Positions 57,320 through 64,000 of a stretch of DNA of 64,000 nucleotides are shown here, piece after piece. The stretch is from Pseudomonas parakoreensis (GTDB lineage: Bacteria > Pseudomonadota > Gammaproteobacteria > Pseudomonadales > Pseudomonadaceae), in contig NZ_BQHY01000012.1 in NCBI RefSeq assembly GCF_021602155.1, forward strand, positions 1 to 64,000, written 5' to 3'. A program made the position numbers and the translations under genes. The notes below the pieces were generated by a model. It saw only the letters and a program-made list of their open reading frames with translations. It searched no databases and had not been told where the DNA came from. Within the stretch, counting starts at the first letter, position 1. Each line of letters opens with the position of its first letter.

Positions 57320-58234
57320 TTATCCCTTGATCGCACGCCAGATTTTGCCCACGACCGACACCACCGCCAGCACTGCCGCGCCCGCGATAATCCCCGCTAC
57401 GCCATTGAGCAACACAGGCACGGCAAACCCGGCACTGCCAGCCGCTGCGCCGACACTTTCAATCCAGTGATGAACCACCGGGATGCCGTGGGTCAGGATG
57501 CCGCCACCGACGAGGAACATCGCCGCTGTACCGATCACCGACAGGCCTTTCATCATGTAAGGCGCGGCGCGCAGGATCGCGTTGCCAATGCTTTTTGCTG
57601 CTGCACCCGATTTCCGGGTCAGCCACAGGCCCAGGTCGTCGAGTTTGACGATGCCGGCCACCAGACCATAAACGCCCACGGTCATGACGATGGCGATGCC
57701 CGACATCACGATCACTTGCTGGGTCAGCGAAGCGTCGGCCACGGTGCCGAGGGTAATGGCGATGATTTCCGCGGAGAGGATAAAGTCGGTGCGGATTGCG
57801 CCTTTGATCTTGTCCTTCTCGTAGGCCACCAGATCGGTGCTCGGCTCGGCCACCGCCGCGCTCAGTTGCGCGTGGTCGGCATCATCTTCGGCCTTGCTGT
57901 GCAGGAACTTGTGCGCGAGTTTCTCGAAGCCTTCGAAACACAGGTACGCGCCGCCGACCATCAGCAGCGGCGTCACCAGCCACGGGACAAATGCGCTGAT
58001 CGCCAGCGCCGACGGCACCAGAATCAGTTTGTTGACGAACGAGCCCTTGGCCACCGCCCAGACCACGGGAATTTCCCGCTCGGCGCGAACCCCGGAGACT
58101 TGCTGGGCATTGAGCGCCAGATCATCGCCGAGTACCCCGGCGGTCTTCTTCGCGGCCATTTTGCTCATCAACGCCACGTCATCCAGAACGGTGGCAATAT
58201 CGTCGATCAGCACCAGCAAACTGCTTCCTGCCAT
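57320..58234 (-). CDS. DUF808 domain-containing membrane protein (YedI-like)
   Basis: A 304-residue inner-membrane protein of the DUF808 family. Begins [20 protein letters not shown] and contains the family stretch [20 protein letters not shown], then several Val/Ala/Ile-rich helices, including LVLIDDIA-type and [19 protein letters not shown]. Function unknown. Converges with the MlaA-like gene and diverges from the TetR gene, from which it is 134 bases away. Confidence 0.88.
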   Translation of the reverse strand: MAGSSLLVLIDDIATVLDDVALMSKMAAKKTAGVLGDDLALNAQQVSGVRAEREIPVVWAVAKGSFVNKLILVPSALAISAFVPWLVTPLLMVGGAYLCFEGFEKLAHKFLHSKAEDDADHAQLSAAVAEPSTDLVAYEKDKIKGAIRTDFILSAEIIAITLGTVADASLTQQVIVMSGIAIVMTVGVYGLVAGIVKLDDLGLWLTRKSGAAAKSIGNAILRAAPYMMKGLSVIGTAAMFLVGGGILTHGIPVVHHWIESVGAAAGSAGFAVPVLLNGVAGIIAGAAVLAVVSVVGKIWRAIKG

Positions 58235-58368
58235 GAATCGTGTTTCCTTATGTGAATAATGCCGCGCAGCATACCGCGACTGCGGGCCACACGGGGCATT
58301 CTTGAGCCATGCGCGAGGCCGGTGCTACCATGCGCAACCGCCAGAACAGGCAAGGAACCACCGGGTTT

Positions 58369-58977
58369 ATGAGCACAATCCGCGAGCGCAACAAAGAACT
58401 GATCCTGCGTGCCGCCAGTGAGGAATTCGCCGACAAGGGCTTCGCTGCGACCAAAACCAGCGACATCGCCGCCAAGGCAGGATTGCCCAAGCCCAACGTC
58501 TACTACTACTTCAAGTCCAAGGAAAACCTCTACCGCGAGGTGCTGGAAAGCATCATCGTGCCGATCCTGCAGGCCTCGACCCCGTTCAACCCGGACGGCG
58601 TGCCGAGCGAAGTGCTCAGCGGCTACATCCGCTCGAAGATCCGCATCTCCCGCGACCTGCCCTTCGCCTCAAAAGTGTTTGCCAGCGAAATCATGCACGG
58701 CGCCCCGCACCTGAGCGCCGACCTGGTCGAGCAGCTCAACAGCCAGGCCAAGCACAACATCGACTGCATCCAGAGCTGGATCGACCGCGGCCAGATCGCC
58801 CCGCTCGACCCCAACCACCTGATGTTCAGCATCTGGGCCGCGACCCAGACCTACGCCGACTTCGACTGGCAGATTTCTGCAGTTACCGGCAAGGACAAGC
58901 TGGACGAGGCGGATTACGAGGCGGCGGCGCAGACGATTATCCGGTTGGTGCTCAAGGGCTGCGAGCCGGATAAGTAA
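58369..58977 (+). CDS. TetR/AcrR family transcriptional regulator
   Basis: A 202-residue regulator. The N-terminal DNA-binding domain reads RAASEEFADKGFAATKTSDI and continues to the HTH AAKAGLPKPNVYYYFKSKEN (about residues 33-52). The C-terminal effector domain resembles the RutR-type TetR_C subgroup (FASKVFASEIMHGAPHLS). Start at 58369 (MSTIRERNKELI) is where relatives usually begin; ATGs at 58330 and 58309 are open alternatives. Target genes are not evident; the divergent DUF808 gene is the nearest candidate. Confidence 0.88.
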   Translation: MSTIRERNKELILRAASEEFADKGFAATKTSDIAAKAGLPKPNVYYYFKSKENLYREVLESIIVPILQASTPFNPDGVPSEVLSGYIRSKIRISRDLPFASKVFASEIMHGAPHLSADLVEQLNSQAKHNIDCIQSWIDRGQIAPLDPNHLMFSIWAATQTYADFDWQISAVTGKDKLDEADYEAAAQTIIRLVLKGCEPDK

Positions 58978-58987
58978 GACCGCGGTG

Positions 58988-59088
58988 CCCTTATCGCTGG
59001 CAAGCCAGCTCCCACAGGTGTTTGTGTTGAACACAATTTTTGCGAACGACGCAAATCCCTGTGGGAGCTGGCTTGCCAGCGATAAGGG
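58988..59088. repeat. Family A REP pair downstream of the RAYT gene
   Basis: CCCTTATCGCTGGCAAGCCA at left and TGGCTTGCCAGCGATAAGGG at right. The complementarity extends beyond the REP core (CCCTTATC/GATAAGGG), unlike most pairs here. Confidence 0.92.
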
Positions 59089-59106
59089 CAACTCGATTCA
59101 GAAGTG

Positions 59107-59565
59107 CTAAAGCCAAACGGCATCCCACAGCGGATAGTCGCCAAGCTTATGCACCAGTCCAGCCCGTAACGGGTTGGCCACCACATACCGGGCCATTTTT
59201 ACCAAATCATCTTCCATTCGAAGCGCCCGGTCGTGATAGCCCTGTTGCCATAGCGGGCCGCTCCTGCCGGTGCAATGGTTCACCTCTCGAGTAGCCAGGG
59301 ACTTGGTCTCGCGCATCAGTCTGCGCAAAGAACAGCTTTCCAGCTCAATCAACCAGTGAAAATGATCCGGCATCACCACCCACGCCAGTGAATTCGCCAA
59401 TCCAAGCTCTTGTGCCCGTCGAAATTGACGAACAACCAATCTGCCCAAAGCGAAGTCGGCAAAGATCGGCTCGCGATCAAGTGTGTTGGTTGTCAGTAGA
59501 TAAATTCGATTGGGCTCGGCATAACGGCCGGTTCGCAGACGATGTGAAGCGGGAAGATCAGGCAA
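59107..59565 (-). CDS. REP-associated tyrosine transposase (RAYT)
   Basis: A 152-residue Y1 HUH endonuclease of the TnpA_REP/IS200-like group. The HUH motif is MPDHFHWLIELES (His-Phe-His, near residue 65-77), and the catalytic tyrosine is probably in LWQQGYHDRALRMEDDL, followed by the ARYVVANPLRAGLV helix. TTG start at 59565 with AAGGGG seven bases upstream; no in-frame ATG is near. Flanked on both sides by family A REP pairs (58988-59088, 59662-59753), its likely substrate. The gene is intact. Such proteins are single-copy domesticated transposases thought to spread REPs. Confidence 0.93.
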   Translation of the reverse strand: MPDLPASHRLRTGRYAEPNRIYLLTTNTLDREPIFADFALGRLVVRQFRRAQELGLANSLAWVVMPDHFHWLIELESCSLRRLMRETKSLATREVNHCTGRSGPLWQQGYHDRALRMEDDLVKMARYVVANPLRAGLVHKLGDYPLWDAVWL

Positions 59566-59661
59566 TCCATTGCCCCTTCATGATGAGTTCATCAGAAGGC
59601 TAGACCTCAATGATCTGTTTGATTGGTTTGGTCTTTTTTCTTGATGTGTCAGACAGAGCGC

Positions 59662-59753
59662 CATCGCTGGCAAGCCAGCTCCCACAGAGCTTTGTGTCGT
59701 TCACAAATCGTTGCCCAATGCAAAACCTTGTGGGAGCTGGCTTGCCAGCGATG
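59662..59753. repeat. Family A REP pair upstream of the RAYT gene
   Basis: CATCGCTGGCAAGCCAGCTC and GAGCTGGCTTGCCAGCGATG, inverted, about 40 bases apart, between the GlcG-like gene and the RAYT start. Confidence 0.92.
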
Positions 59754-59775
59754 ACTTTCGATCAGCCGCTAAAGA

Positions 59776-60216
59776 TCAAGCCGCCACCCCCGCATCCGCC
59801 CGCAAGTCCAGCGCCTCCACCGCTTTGATCGCGACCTGCTCATCAATATCCGACAGATCACCGCTGATCCCGATCGCGCCCAGCACATTTCCCGCCTGAT
59901 CACGAATCAACACTCCGCCCGGCGCAGGCACGACGCTGCCCTGGCCCATGCTGTTGAGTGCGGCGATGAACGCCGGGCGTTGTTGCGCATCCAGTGCCAG
60001 CAGGCGTGAGCCCTTGCCCAGGGCGATGGCGCCCCAGGCTTTGCCGATGGCGATGTTCGGGCGCAGCAGGCTGGCACCGTCTTCGCGTTGCAGGGTGATC
60101 AGGTGGCCGCCGGTGTCGAGTACCGCGATGGTCAGCGGCGCGGCGTTGATCCCGCGCCCGGTAGTGATGGCCTGTTCGACCAGGTTGACTGCGACTTTCA
60201 AGGTTAAAGCGCTCAT
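59776..60216 (-). CDS. GlcG/HbpS family heme-binding-like protein
   Basis: A 146-residue DUF336/GlcG/HbpS protein. Motifs: AVLDTGGHLITLQREDGASL near residue 29, AIGKAWGAIALGKGSRLL, then VVPAPGGVLIRDQAGNVLGA and GAIGISGDLSDIDEQVAIKA. No signal peptide. Relatives sit beside glycolate or glyoxylate genes (hence GlcG), and this copy diverges from gcl with a matching palindrome upstream, suggesting shared control. The biochemical role is unknown. Confidence 0.87.
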   Translation of the reverse strand: MSALTLKVAVNLVEQAITTGRGINAAPLTIAVLDTGGHLITLQREDGASLLRPNIAIGKAWGAIALGKGSRLLALDAQQRPAFIAALNSMGQGSVVPAPGGVLIRDQAGNVLGAIGISGDLSDIDEQVAIKAVEALDLRADAGVAA

Positions 60217-60310
60217 GGTGCCGTCCTCATTTTGTTATTGGGAAAGTCGTGGAACTGCGCGTTTGTGCCGCAGCCCGATGCCACAAATAGAACACAATGA
60301 ATTATTTTTT

Positions 60311-60320
60311 TGTATACAAT
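60311..60320. promoter_or_regulatory. TTGTATACAA palindrome, site 1
   Basis: A perfect ten-base palindrome, 95 bases before the GlcG-like start and identical to the one at 60448. Fits the T-N-GT-(N)-AC-N-A pattern of FadR-type GntR operators. Confidence 0.6.
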
Positions 60321-60447
60321 AATTCTCGAAAAGCGCCACATGCGACGAAAAGCCACAGTAAAAATGGCTTCCGACGAATGAAACAGACGCTTGAGAAAAT
60401 GGATTGACCTGCGCCGTCCGCCGTGAATACACTCTGCGCAAAGCCAC

Positions 60448-60457
60448 TTGTATACAA
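60448..60457. promoter_or_regulatory. TTGTATACAA palindrome, site 2
   Basis: Identical to site 1, 27 bases before the gcl ATG, close to where a -10 or start site would lie. Consistent with a repressor of the glyoxylate operon; the regulator gene is not in this window. Confidence 0.62.
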
Positions 60458-60484
60458 TTACAAAACGTAAAGAGGCACAAAACC

Positions 60485-62260
60485 ATGAGCAAAATGAGAG
60501 CAATCGAAGCCGCCGTTCTGGTGATGCGCCGTGAAGGGGTTGATACCGCTTTTGGCATTCCGGGTGCAGCGATCAACCCGCTGTACTCCGCACTGAAAAA
60601 AGTCGGTGGCATCGATCACGTCCTCGCTCGCCACGTCGAAGGCGCGTCGCACATGGCCGAGGGGTACACCCGCACCAAGGCCGGCAACATCGGCGTGTGC
60701 ATCGGTACATCCGGCCCGGCCGGTACCGACATGGTCACCGGGCTCTACAGCGCCTCGGCCGACTCGATTCCGATCCTCTGCATTACCGGCCAGGCACCCC
60801 GCGCCCGTATGCACAAGGAAGACTTCCAGGCGGTCGACATCACCAGCATCGTCAAGCCCGTCACCAAGTGGGCGACCACCGTTCTGGAGCCAGGCCAGGT
60901 GCCTTACGCGTTCCAGAAAGCCTTCTACGAAATGCGCTCCGGCCGTCCAGGCCCGGTGCTGATCGACCTGCCGTTCGACGTGCAGATGGCTGAAATCGAA
61001 TTCGACATTGACGCTTACCAGCCGCTGCCGCTGGCCAAACCGACCGCGAGCCGCGTTCAGGTCGAAAAGGCGCTGGCGCTGCTGGATCAGGCCGAGCGTC
61101 CATTGCTGGTAGCCGGTGGCGGCATCATCAACGCCGATGCCAGCGATTTGCTGGTGGAGTTCGCCGAGCTGACCGGTATTCCGGTGATCCCGACCCTGAT
61201 GGGCTGGGGCACCATTCCTGACGATCACCCGCTGATGGTCGGCATGGTCGGTCTGCAGACGTCGCACCGTTACGGCAATGCGACGATGCTCAAATCCGAT
61301 GTGGTGCTGGGCATCGGTAACCGTTGGGCCAACCGTCACACCGGTTCGGTCGACGTCTACACCGAAGGTCGCAAGTTCATTCACGTCGACATCGAAGGCA
61401 CGCAGATCGGCCGTGTGTTCACCCCGGACCTGGGTATCGTCTCCGACGCTGCTGCCGCGCTGACCGTGTTCATCGAAGTCGCCCGCGAATGGCAAGCCGC
61501 CGGCAAGCTGAAAAACCGCAGTGCCTGGCTGCAGGATTGCCAGCAGCGCAAGGCCAGCCTGCAGCGCAAGACCCACTTCGACAACGTGCCGGTCAAGCCG
61601 CAACGCGTTTACGAAGAAATGAACCAGGTGTTCGGCAAAGACACCTGCTACGTCAGCACCATTGGTCTGTCGCAGATTGCCGGCGCGCAGTTCCTGCACG
61701 TCTACAAGCCGCGTCACTGGATCAACTGCGGTCAGGCCGGCCCCTTGGGCTGGACCATTCCGGCAGCGCTGGGCGTGGTCAAGGCCGATCCGAACCGTAA
61801 AGTCGTGGCCCTGTCGGGGGACTATGACTTCCAGTTCATGATCGAGGAGCTGGCGGTCGGCGCTCAGTTCAAACTGCCTTACATCCACGTCGTGGTGAAC
61901 AACTCGTACCTGGGTCTGATCCGTCAGGCGCAGCGCGGGTTCGAAATGGACTACTGCGTGCAGCTGTCCTTCGATAACCTGAACGCGCCGGAACTCAACG
62001 GTTACGGTGTCGACCACGTCGCCGTCGCCGAAGGCCTGGGCTGTAAAGCGCTGCGTGTGTTCGAACCGGCGGACATCGCCCCTGCCCTGCGCAAGGCCGA
62101 AGAGCTGATCGAAGAGTTCAAGGTGCCGGTGATCGTCGAAATCATCCTGGAGCGTGTGACCAACATCTCCATGGGGACCGAGATCAACGCCGTCAACGAA
62201 TTCGAAGACCTGGCGCTGGTCGGCAACGACGCGCCAACGGCGATTTCGCTGCTCGACTGA
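60485..62260 (+). CDS. gcl: Glyoxylate carboligase (tartronate-semialdehyde synthase)
   Basis: A 591-residue thiamine-diphosphate/FAD enzyme that joins two glyoxylates to tartronate semialdehyde and CO2. Starts [20 protein letters not shown]. Position 51, where other ThDP enzymes have a catalytic glutamate, is valine ([14 protein letters not shown]), the hallmark of Gcl. The ThDP motif is [20 protein letters not shown] and continues with [23 protein letters not shown] lies eight bases upstream of ATG. First gene of gcl-hyi-glxR. Confidence 0.96.
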   Translation: MSKMRAIEAAVLVMRREGVDTAFGIPGAAINPLYSALKKVGGIDHVLARHVEGASHMAEGYTRTKAGNIGVCIGTSGPAGTDMVTGLYSASADSIPILCITGQAPRARMHKEDFQAVDITSIVKPVTKWATTVLEPGQVPYAFQKAFYEMRSGRPGPVLIDLPFDVQMAEIEFDIDAYQPLPLAKPTASRVQVEKALALLDQAERPLLVAGGGIINADASDLLVEFAELTGIPVIPTLMGWGTIPDDHPLMVGMVGLQTSHRYGNATMLKSDVVLGIGNRWANRHTGSVDVYTEGRKFIHVDIEGTQIGRVFTPDLGIVSDAAAALTVFIEVAREWQAAGKLKNRSAWLQDCQQRKASLQRKTHFDNVPVKPQRVYEEMNQVFGKDTCYVSTIGLSQIAGAQFLHVYKPRHWINCGQAGPLGWTIPAALGVVKADPNRKVVALSGDYDFQFMIEELAVGAQFKLPYIHVVVNNSYLGLIRQAQRGFEMDYCVQLSFDNLNAPELNGYGVDHVAVAEGLGCKALRVFEPADIAPALRKAEELIEEFKVPVIVEIILERVTNISMGTEINAVNEFEDLALVGNDAPTAISLLD

Positions 62261-62292
62261 TCTGCCGGGATTTGATGGCCGCGGTTACTCCC

Positions 62293-62378
62293 CTGTAGGA
62301 GCTGCCGCAGGCTGCGATCTTTTGATCTTGTTTTTCAGGATCAAGATCAAAAGATCGCAGCCTGCGGCAGCTCCTACA
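62293..62378. repeat. Family C inverted repeat pair between gcl and hyi
   Basis: CTGTAGGAGCTGCCGCAGGC and GCCTGCGGCAGCTCCTACA enclose GATCTTTTGATCTTG and its complement. A single long hairpin of about 86 bases in the gcl-hyi gap. Confidence 0.9.
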
Positions 62379-62415
62379 CAAAGCCATCATCATTAATTCG
62401 CAACAGGAGACCACC

Positions 62416-63198
62416 ATGCCGCGTTTCGCAGCCAACCTGTCCATGCTGTTCACCGAACAGGATTTCCTTGCCCGTTTCGACGCCGCCGCCAAGGCCGGTT
62501 TCAGTGGTGTGGAATACCTGTTCCCGTACGACTTCAGCTCTGCCGAAATCAAGGCAAAGCTCGATGCCAACGGGCTGACCCAAGTGCTGTTCAATCTGCC
62601 GGCCGGTGACTGGGCCAAGGGTGAGCGCGGTATCGCCTGCCTGCCGGATCGCGTTGAAGAGTTCCGCGCCGGGGTCGATCTGGCGATTGCCTACGCGCAG
62701 GTGCTGGGCAACACCCAGGTCAACTGCCTGGCCGGTATCCGCCCGCAAGGCGTCGACGATGCCACCGTGGAAAAGACCTTCGTCGCCAACCTCAAGTACG
62801 CGGCCGACAAGCTGCAGGCGGCGGGCATCAAACTGGTGATGGAAGCGATCAACACCCGCGACATCCCGGGTTTCTACCTGAACAACACGGCGCAAGCCCT
62901 GTCGATTCGCGAGCAAGTCGGCAGCGCCAACCTGTTCCTGCAATACGACATCTACCACATGCAAATCATGGAAGGCGATCTGGCCCGCACCCTGCAATCG
63001 CACCTGGCCGAGATCAACCATGTGCAGCTCGCGGACAACCCGGGACGCAACGAGCCGGGCACTGGCGAGATCAACTATCGCTTCCTGTTCGAACACCTGG
63101 ATCGGATTGGTTATCAGGGTTGGGTCGGCTGTGAATACAAGCCGCTGACTACCACAGAGGCCGGTCTGGGCTGGCTCAAAACGCATAACGCAATCTGA
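62416..63198 (+). CDS. hyi: Hydroxypyruvate isomerase
   Basis: A 260-residue TIM-barrel enzyme of the xylose-isomerase-like group that interconverts hydroxypyruvate and tartronate semialdehyde. Begins MPRFAANLSMLFTEQDFLAR; metal-site glutamates and histidines lie in LVMEAINTRDIPGFYLN, LQYDIYHMQIMEGDLA and VGCEYKPLTTTEAGLGWLK. CAGGAG seven bases before ATG. Between gcl and glxR. Confidence 0.95.
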   Translation: MPRFAANLSMLFTEQDFLARFDAAAKAGFSGVEYLFPYDFSSAEIKAKLDANGLTQVLFNLPAGDWAKGERGIACLPDRVEEFRAGVDLAIAYAQVLGNTQVNCLAGIRPQGVDDATVEKTFVANLKYAADKLQAAGIKLVMEAINTRDIPGFYLNNTAQALSIREQVGSANLFLQYDIYHMQIMEGDLARTLQSHLAEINHVQLADNPGRNEPGTGEINYRFLFEHLDRIGYQGWVGCEYKPLTTTEAGLGWLKTHNAI

Positions 63199-63213
63199 TC
63201 GAACACGGTCATT

Positions 63214-63301
63214 CCTGTAGGAGCTGCCGAAGGCTGCGATCTTTTGACTTTGCTTTTCAAGATCAAGATCAAAAGATCGCAGGCTTCGCCAGCTCCTACA
63301 G
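63214..63301. repeat. Family C inverted repeat pair between hyi and glxR
   Basis: CTGTAGGAGCTGCCGAAGGC and GCTTCGCCAGCTCCTACAG-like right half enclosing GATCTTTTGACTTTG and AAGATCAAGATCAAAAGATC. The right half has small differences, so pairing is imperfect. Confidence 0.88.
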
Positions 63302-63331
63302 AGAGCCACACAAAAACAAGAGGATTTTCTC

Positions 63332-64000
63332 ATGGCTAAAATCGGATTTATCGGCACCGGCATCATGGGCCACCCAATGGCTTCGAACCTGCAGAAAGCC
63401 GGTCACAGCCTGTTCCTGTCGGCGCACCACGACGCCGCTCCGGCCGACCTGGTAGCTGCTGGCGCCGTCGCCCTGGCCAACCCGCGCGAAGTGGCGCAGG
63501 AAGCTGAATTCATCATCGTCATGGTCCCGGACACCCCGCAGGTCGATGACGTGCTGTTCCGCGCCGATGGCGTCGCGGCTGGCATCGGCAAAGGCAAAGT
63601 GGTGATCGACATGAGCTCGATCTCGCCGACCGCCACCAAGGCTTTCGCCAAGAAGATCAACGAAAAAGGCGCGCAGTACCTCGACGCCCCGGTATCCGGC
63701 GGTGAAGTCGGCGCCAAGGCCGCGACTCTGAGCATCATGGTCGGTGGCGACGCCGATGCCTTCGAACGCGCCCTGCCGCTGTTTCAGGCCATGGGCAAGA
63801 ACATCACCCTGGTCGGTGGCAATGGCGACGGTCAGACCGCCAAGGTGGCGAACCAGATCATCGTCGCGCTGAACATTCAGGCCGTGGCCGAAGCCCTGCT
63901 GTTCGCTTCGAAAAACGGTGCCGATCCAGCCAAGGTGCGTGAAGCGCTGATGGGCGGTTTCGCTTCGTCGAAGATACTCGAAGTGCACGGCGAGCGCATG
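63332..64000 (+). CDS. glxR: 2-hydroxy-3-oxopropionate (tartronate semialdehyde) reductase, partial
   Basis: First 223 residues of a beta-hydroxyacid dehydrogenase that reduces tartronate semialdehyde to D-glycerate; the 3' end is beyond the window. NAD(P) motif IGFIGTGIMGHPMASNL near residue 3; substrate block LDAPVSGGEVGAKAATLSIM near 117; catalytic lysine in GDGQTAKVANQIIVALN near 170. AAGAGGA lies ten bases before ATG. Operon position after gcl and hyi separates it from other paralogues. Confidence 0.95.
   Translation, partial: MAKIGFIGTGIMGHPMASNLQKAGHSLFLSAHHDAAPADLVAAGAVALANPREVAQEAEFIIVMVPDTPQVDDVLFRADGVAAGIGKGKVVIDMSSISPTATKAFAKKINEKGAQYLDAPVSGGEVGAKAATLSIMVGGDADAFERALPLFQAMGKNITLVGGNGDGQTAKVANQIIVALNIQAVAEALLFASKNGADPAKVREALMGGFASSKILEVHGERM

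Overview
The window is a stretch of a Pseudomonas chromosome, most likely the P. fluorescens group. The case rests on high-GC coding sequence, a gene order matching what I recall of P. aeruginosa and fluorescent pseudomonads (fadL-gpx-MFS-marR-cob; hda-perM-DUF2066-purMN; gltA-sdhCDAB-sucAB-lpd-sucCD; actP-DUF485-betX; gcl-hyi-glxR), and many REP-type hairpins of the kind typical of that group. No similarity search was run; identifications come from motifs, lengths and context.

Layout. 1-4163: tail of an unknown gene, a FadL-type porin, a periplasmic glutathione peroxidase, and a MarR-controlled MFS exporter whose 3' end overlaps an unannotated 41-codon membrane peptide. 4330-13680: a ten-gene minus-strand cobalamin operon (cobO-cobB-bluB-cbiB-cobD-cobQ-cobU-cobT-cobC-cobS) behind a cobalamin riboswitch. 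It covers cobyrinate a,c-diamide formation, adenosylation, amidation, aminopropanol attachment, dimethylbenzimidazole synthesis and nucleotide-loop assembly; ring synthesis must be encoded elsewhere. 13817-26980: a sugar dehydrogenase lipoprotein, two NlpC/P60 lipoproteins, Hda, PerM-like permease, purM-purN, a chemoreceptor, an exported amidohydrolase and an OsmC protein. 27042-34965: pirin, dienelactone hydrolase, htpG with a likely sigma-32 promoter, two thioesterases, small membrane proteins and lipoprotein, and BrnQ.

35354-48380 is the TCA block: gltA on the plus strand diverges from sdhCDAB, followed by sucAB-lpd-sucCD, so oxaloacetate to fumarate steps are largely encoded in one contiguous region. 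48497-49267 is gene-free and built from two facing copies of a long repeat. 49368-58234: acetate permease with its DUF485 partner, a betaine-binding protein, a GH17 glucan enzyme, and an exported hydrolase overlapping an MlaA-like gene without lipobox. 58369-59753: a TetR regulator and a RAYT transposase between two REP pairs. 59776-64000: a GlcG/HbpS-like gene and the gcl-hyi-glxR glyoxylate operon (last gene cut by the window end), with two identical palindromes in the divergent control region.

At least three REP-like families recur: A (core GGGAGCTGGCTTGCCAGCGAT), B (core GGGAGCGAGCCTGCTCGCGAA) and C (core GGAGCTGCCGAAGGCTGCGAT). Most occur as inverted pairs just after genes. Two lie inside coding sequence and supply the C-termini of CobB and CobQ. 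No rRNA, tRNA, CRISPR, prophage or complete insertion sequence was seen. The most novel-looking items are the REP-derived protein tails, the RAYT/REP unit, the 41-aa peptide, and the apparently leaderless marR under a palindromic operator.
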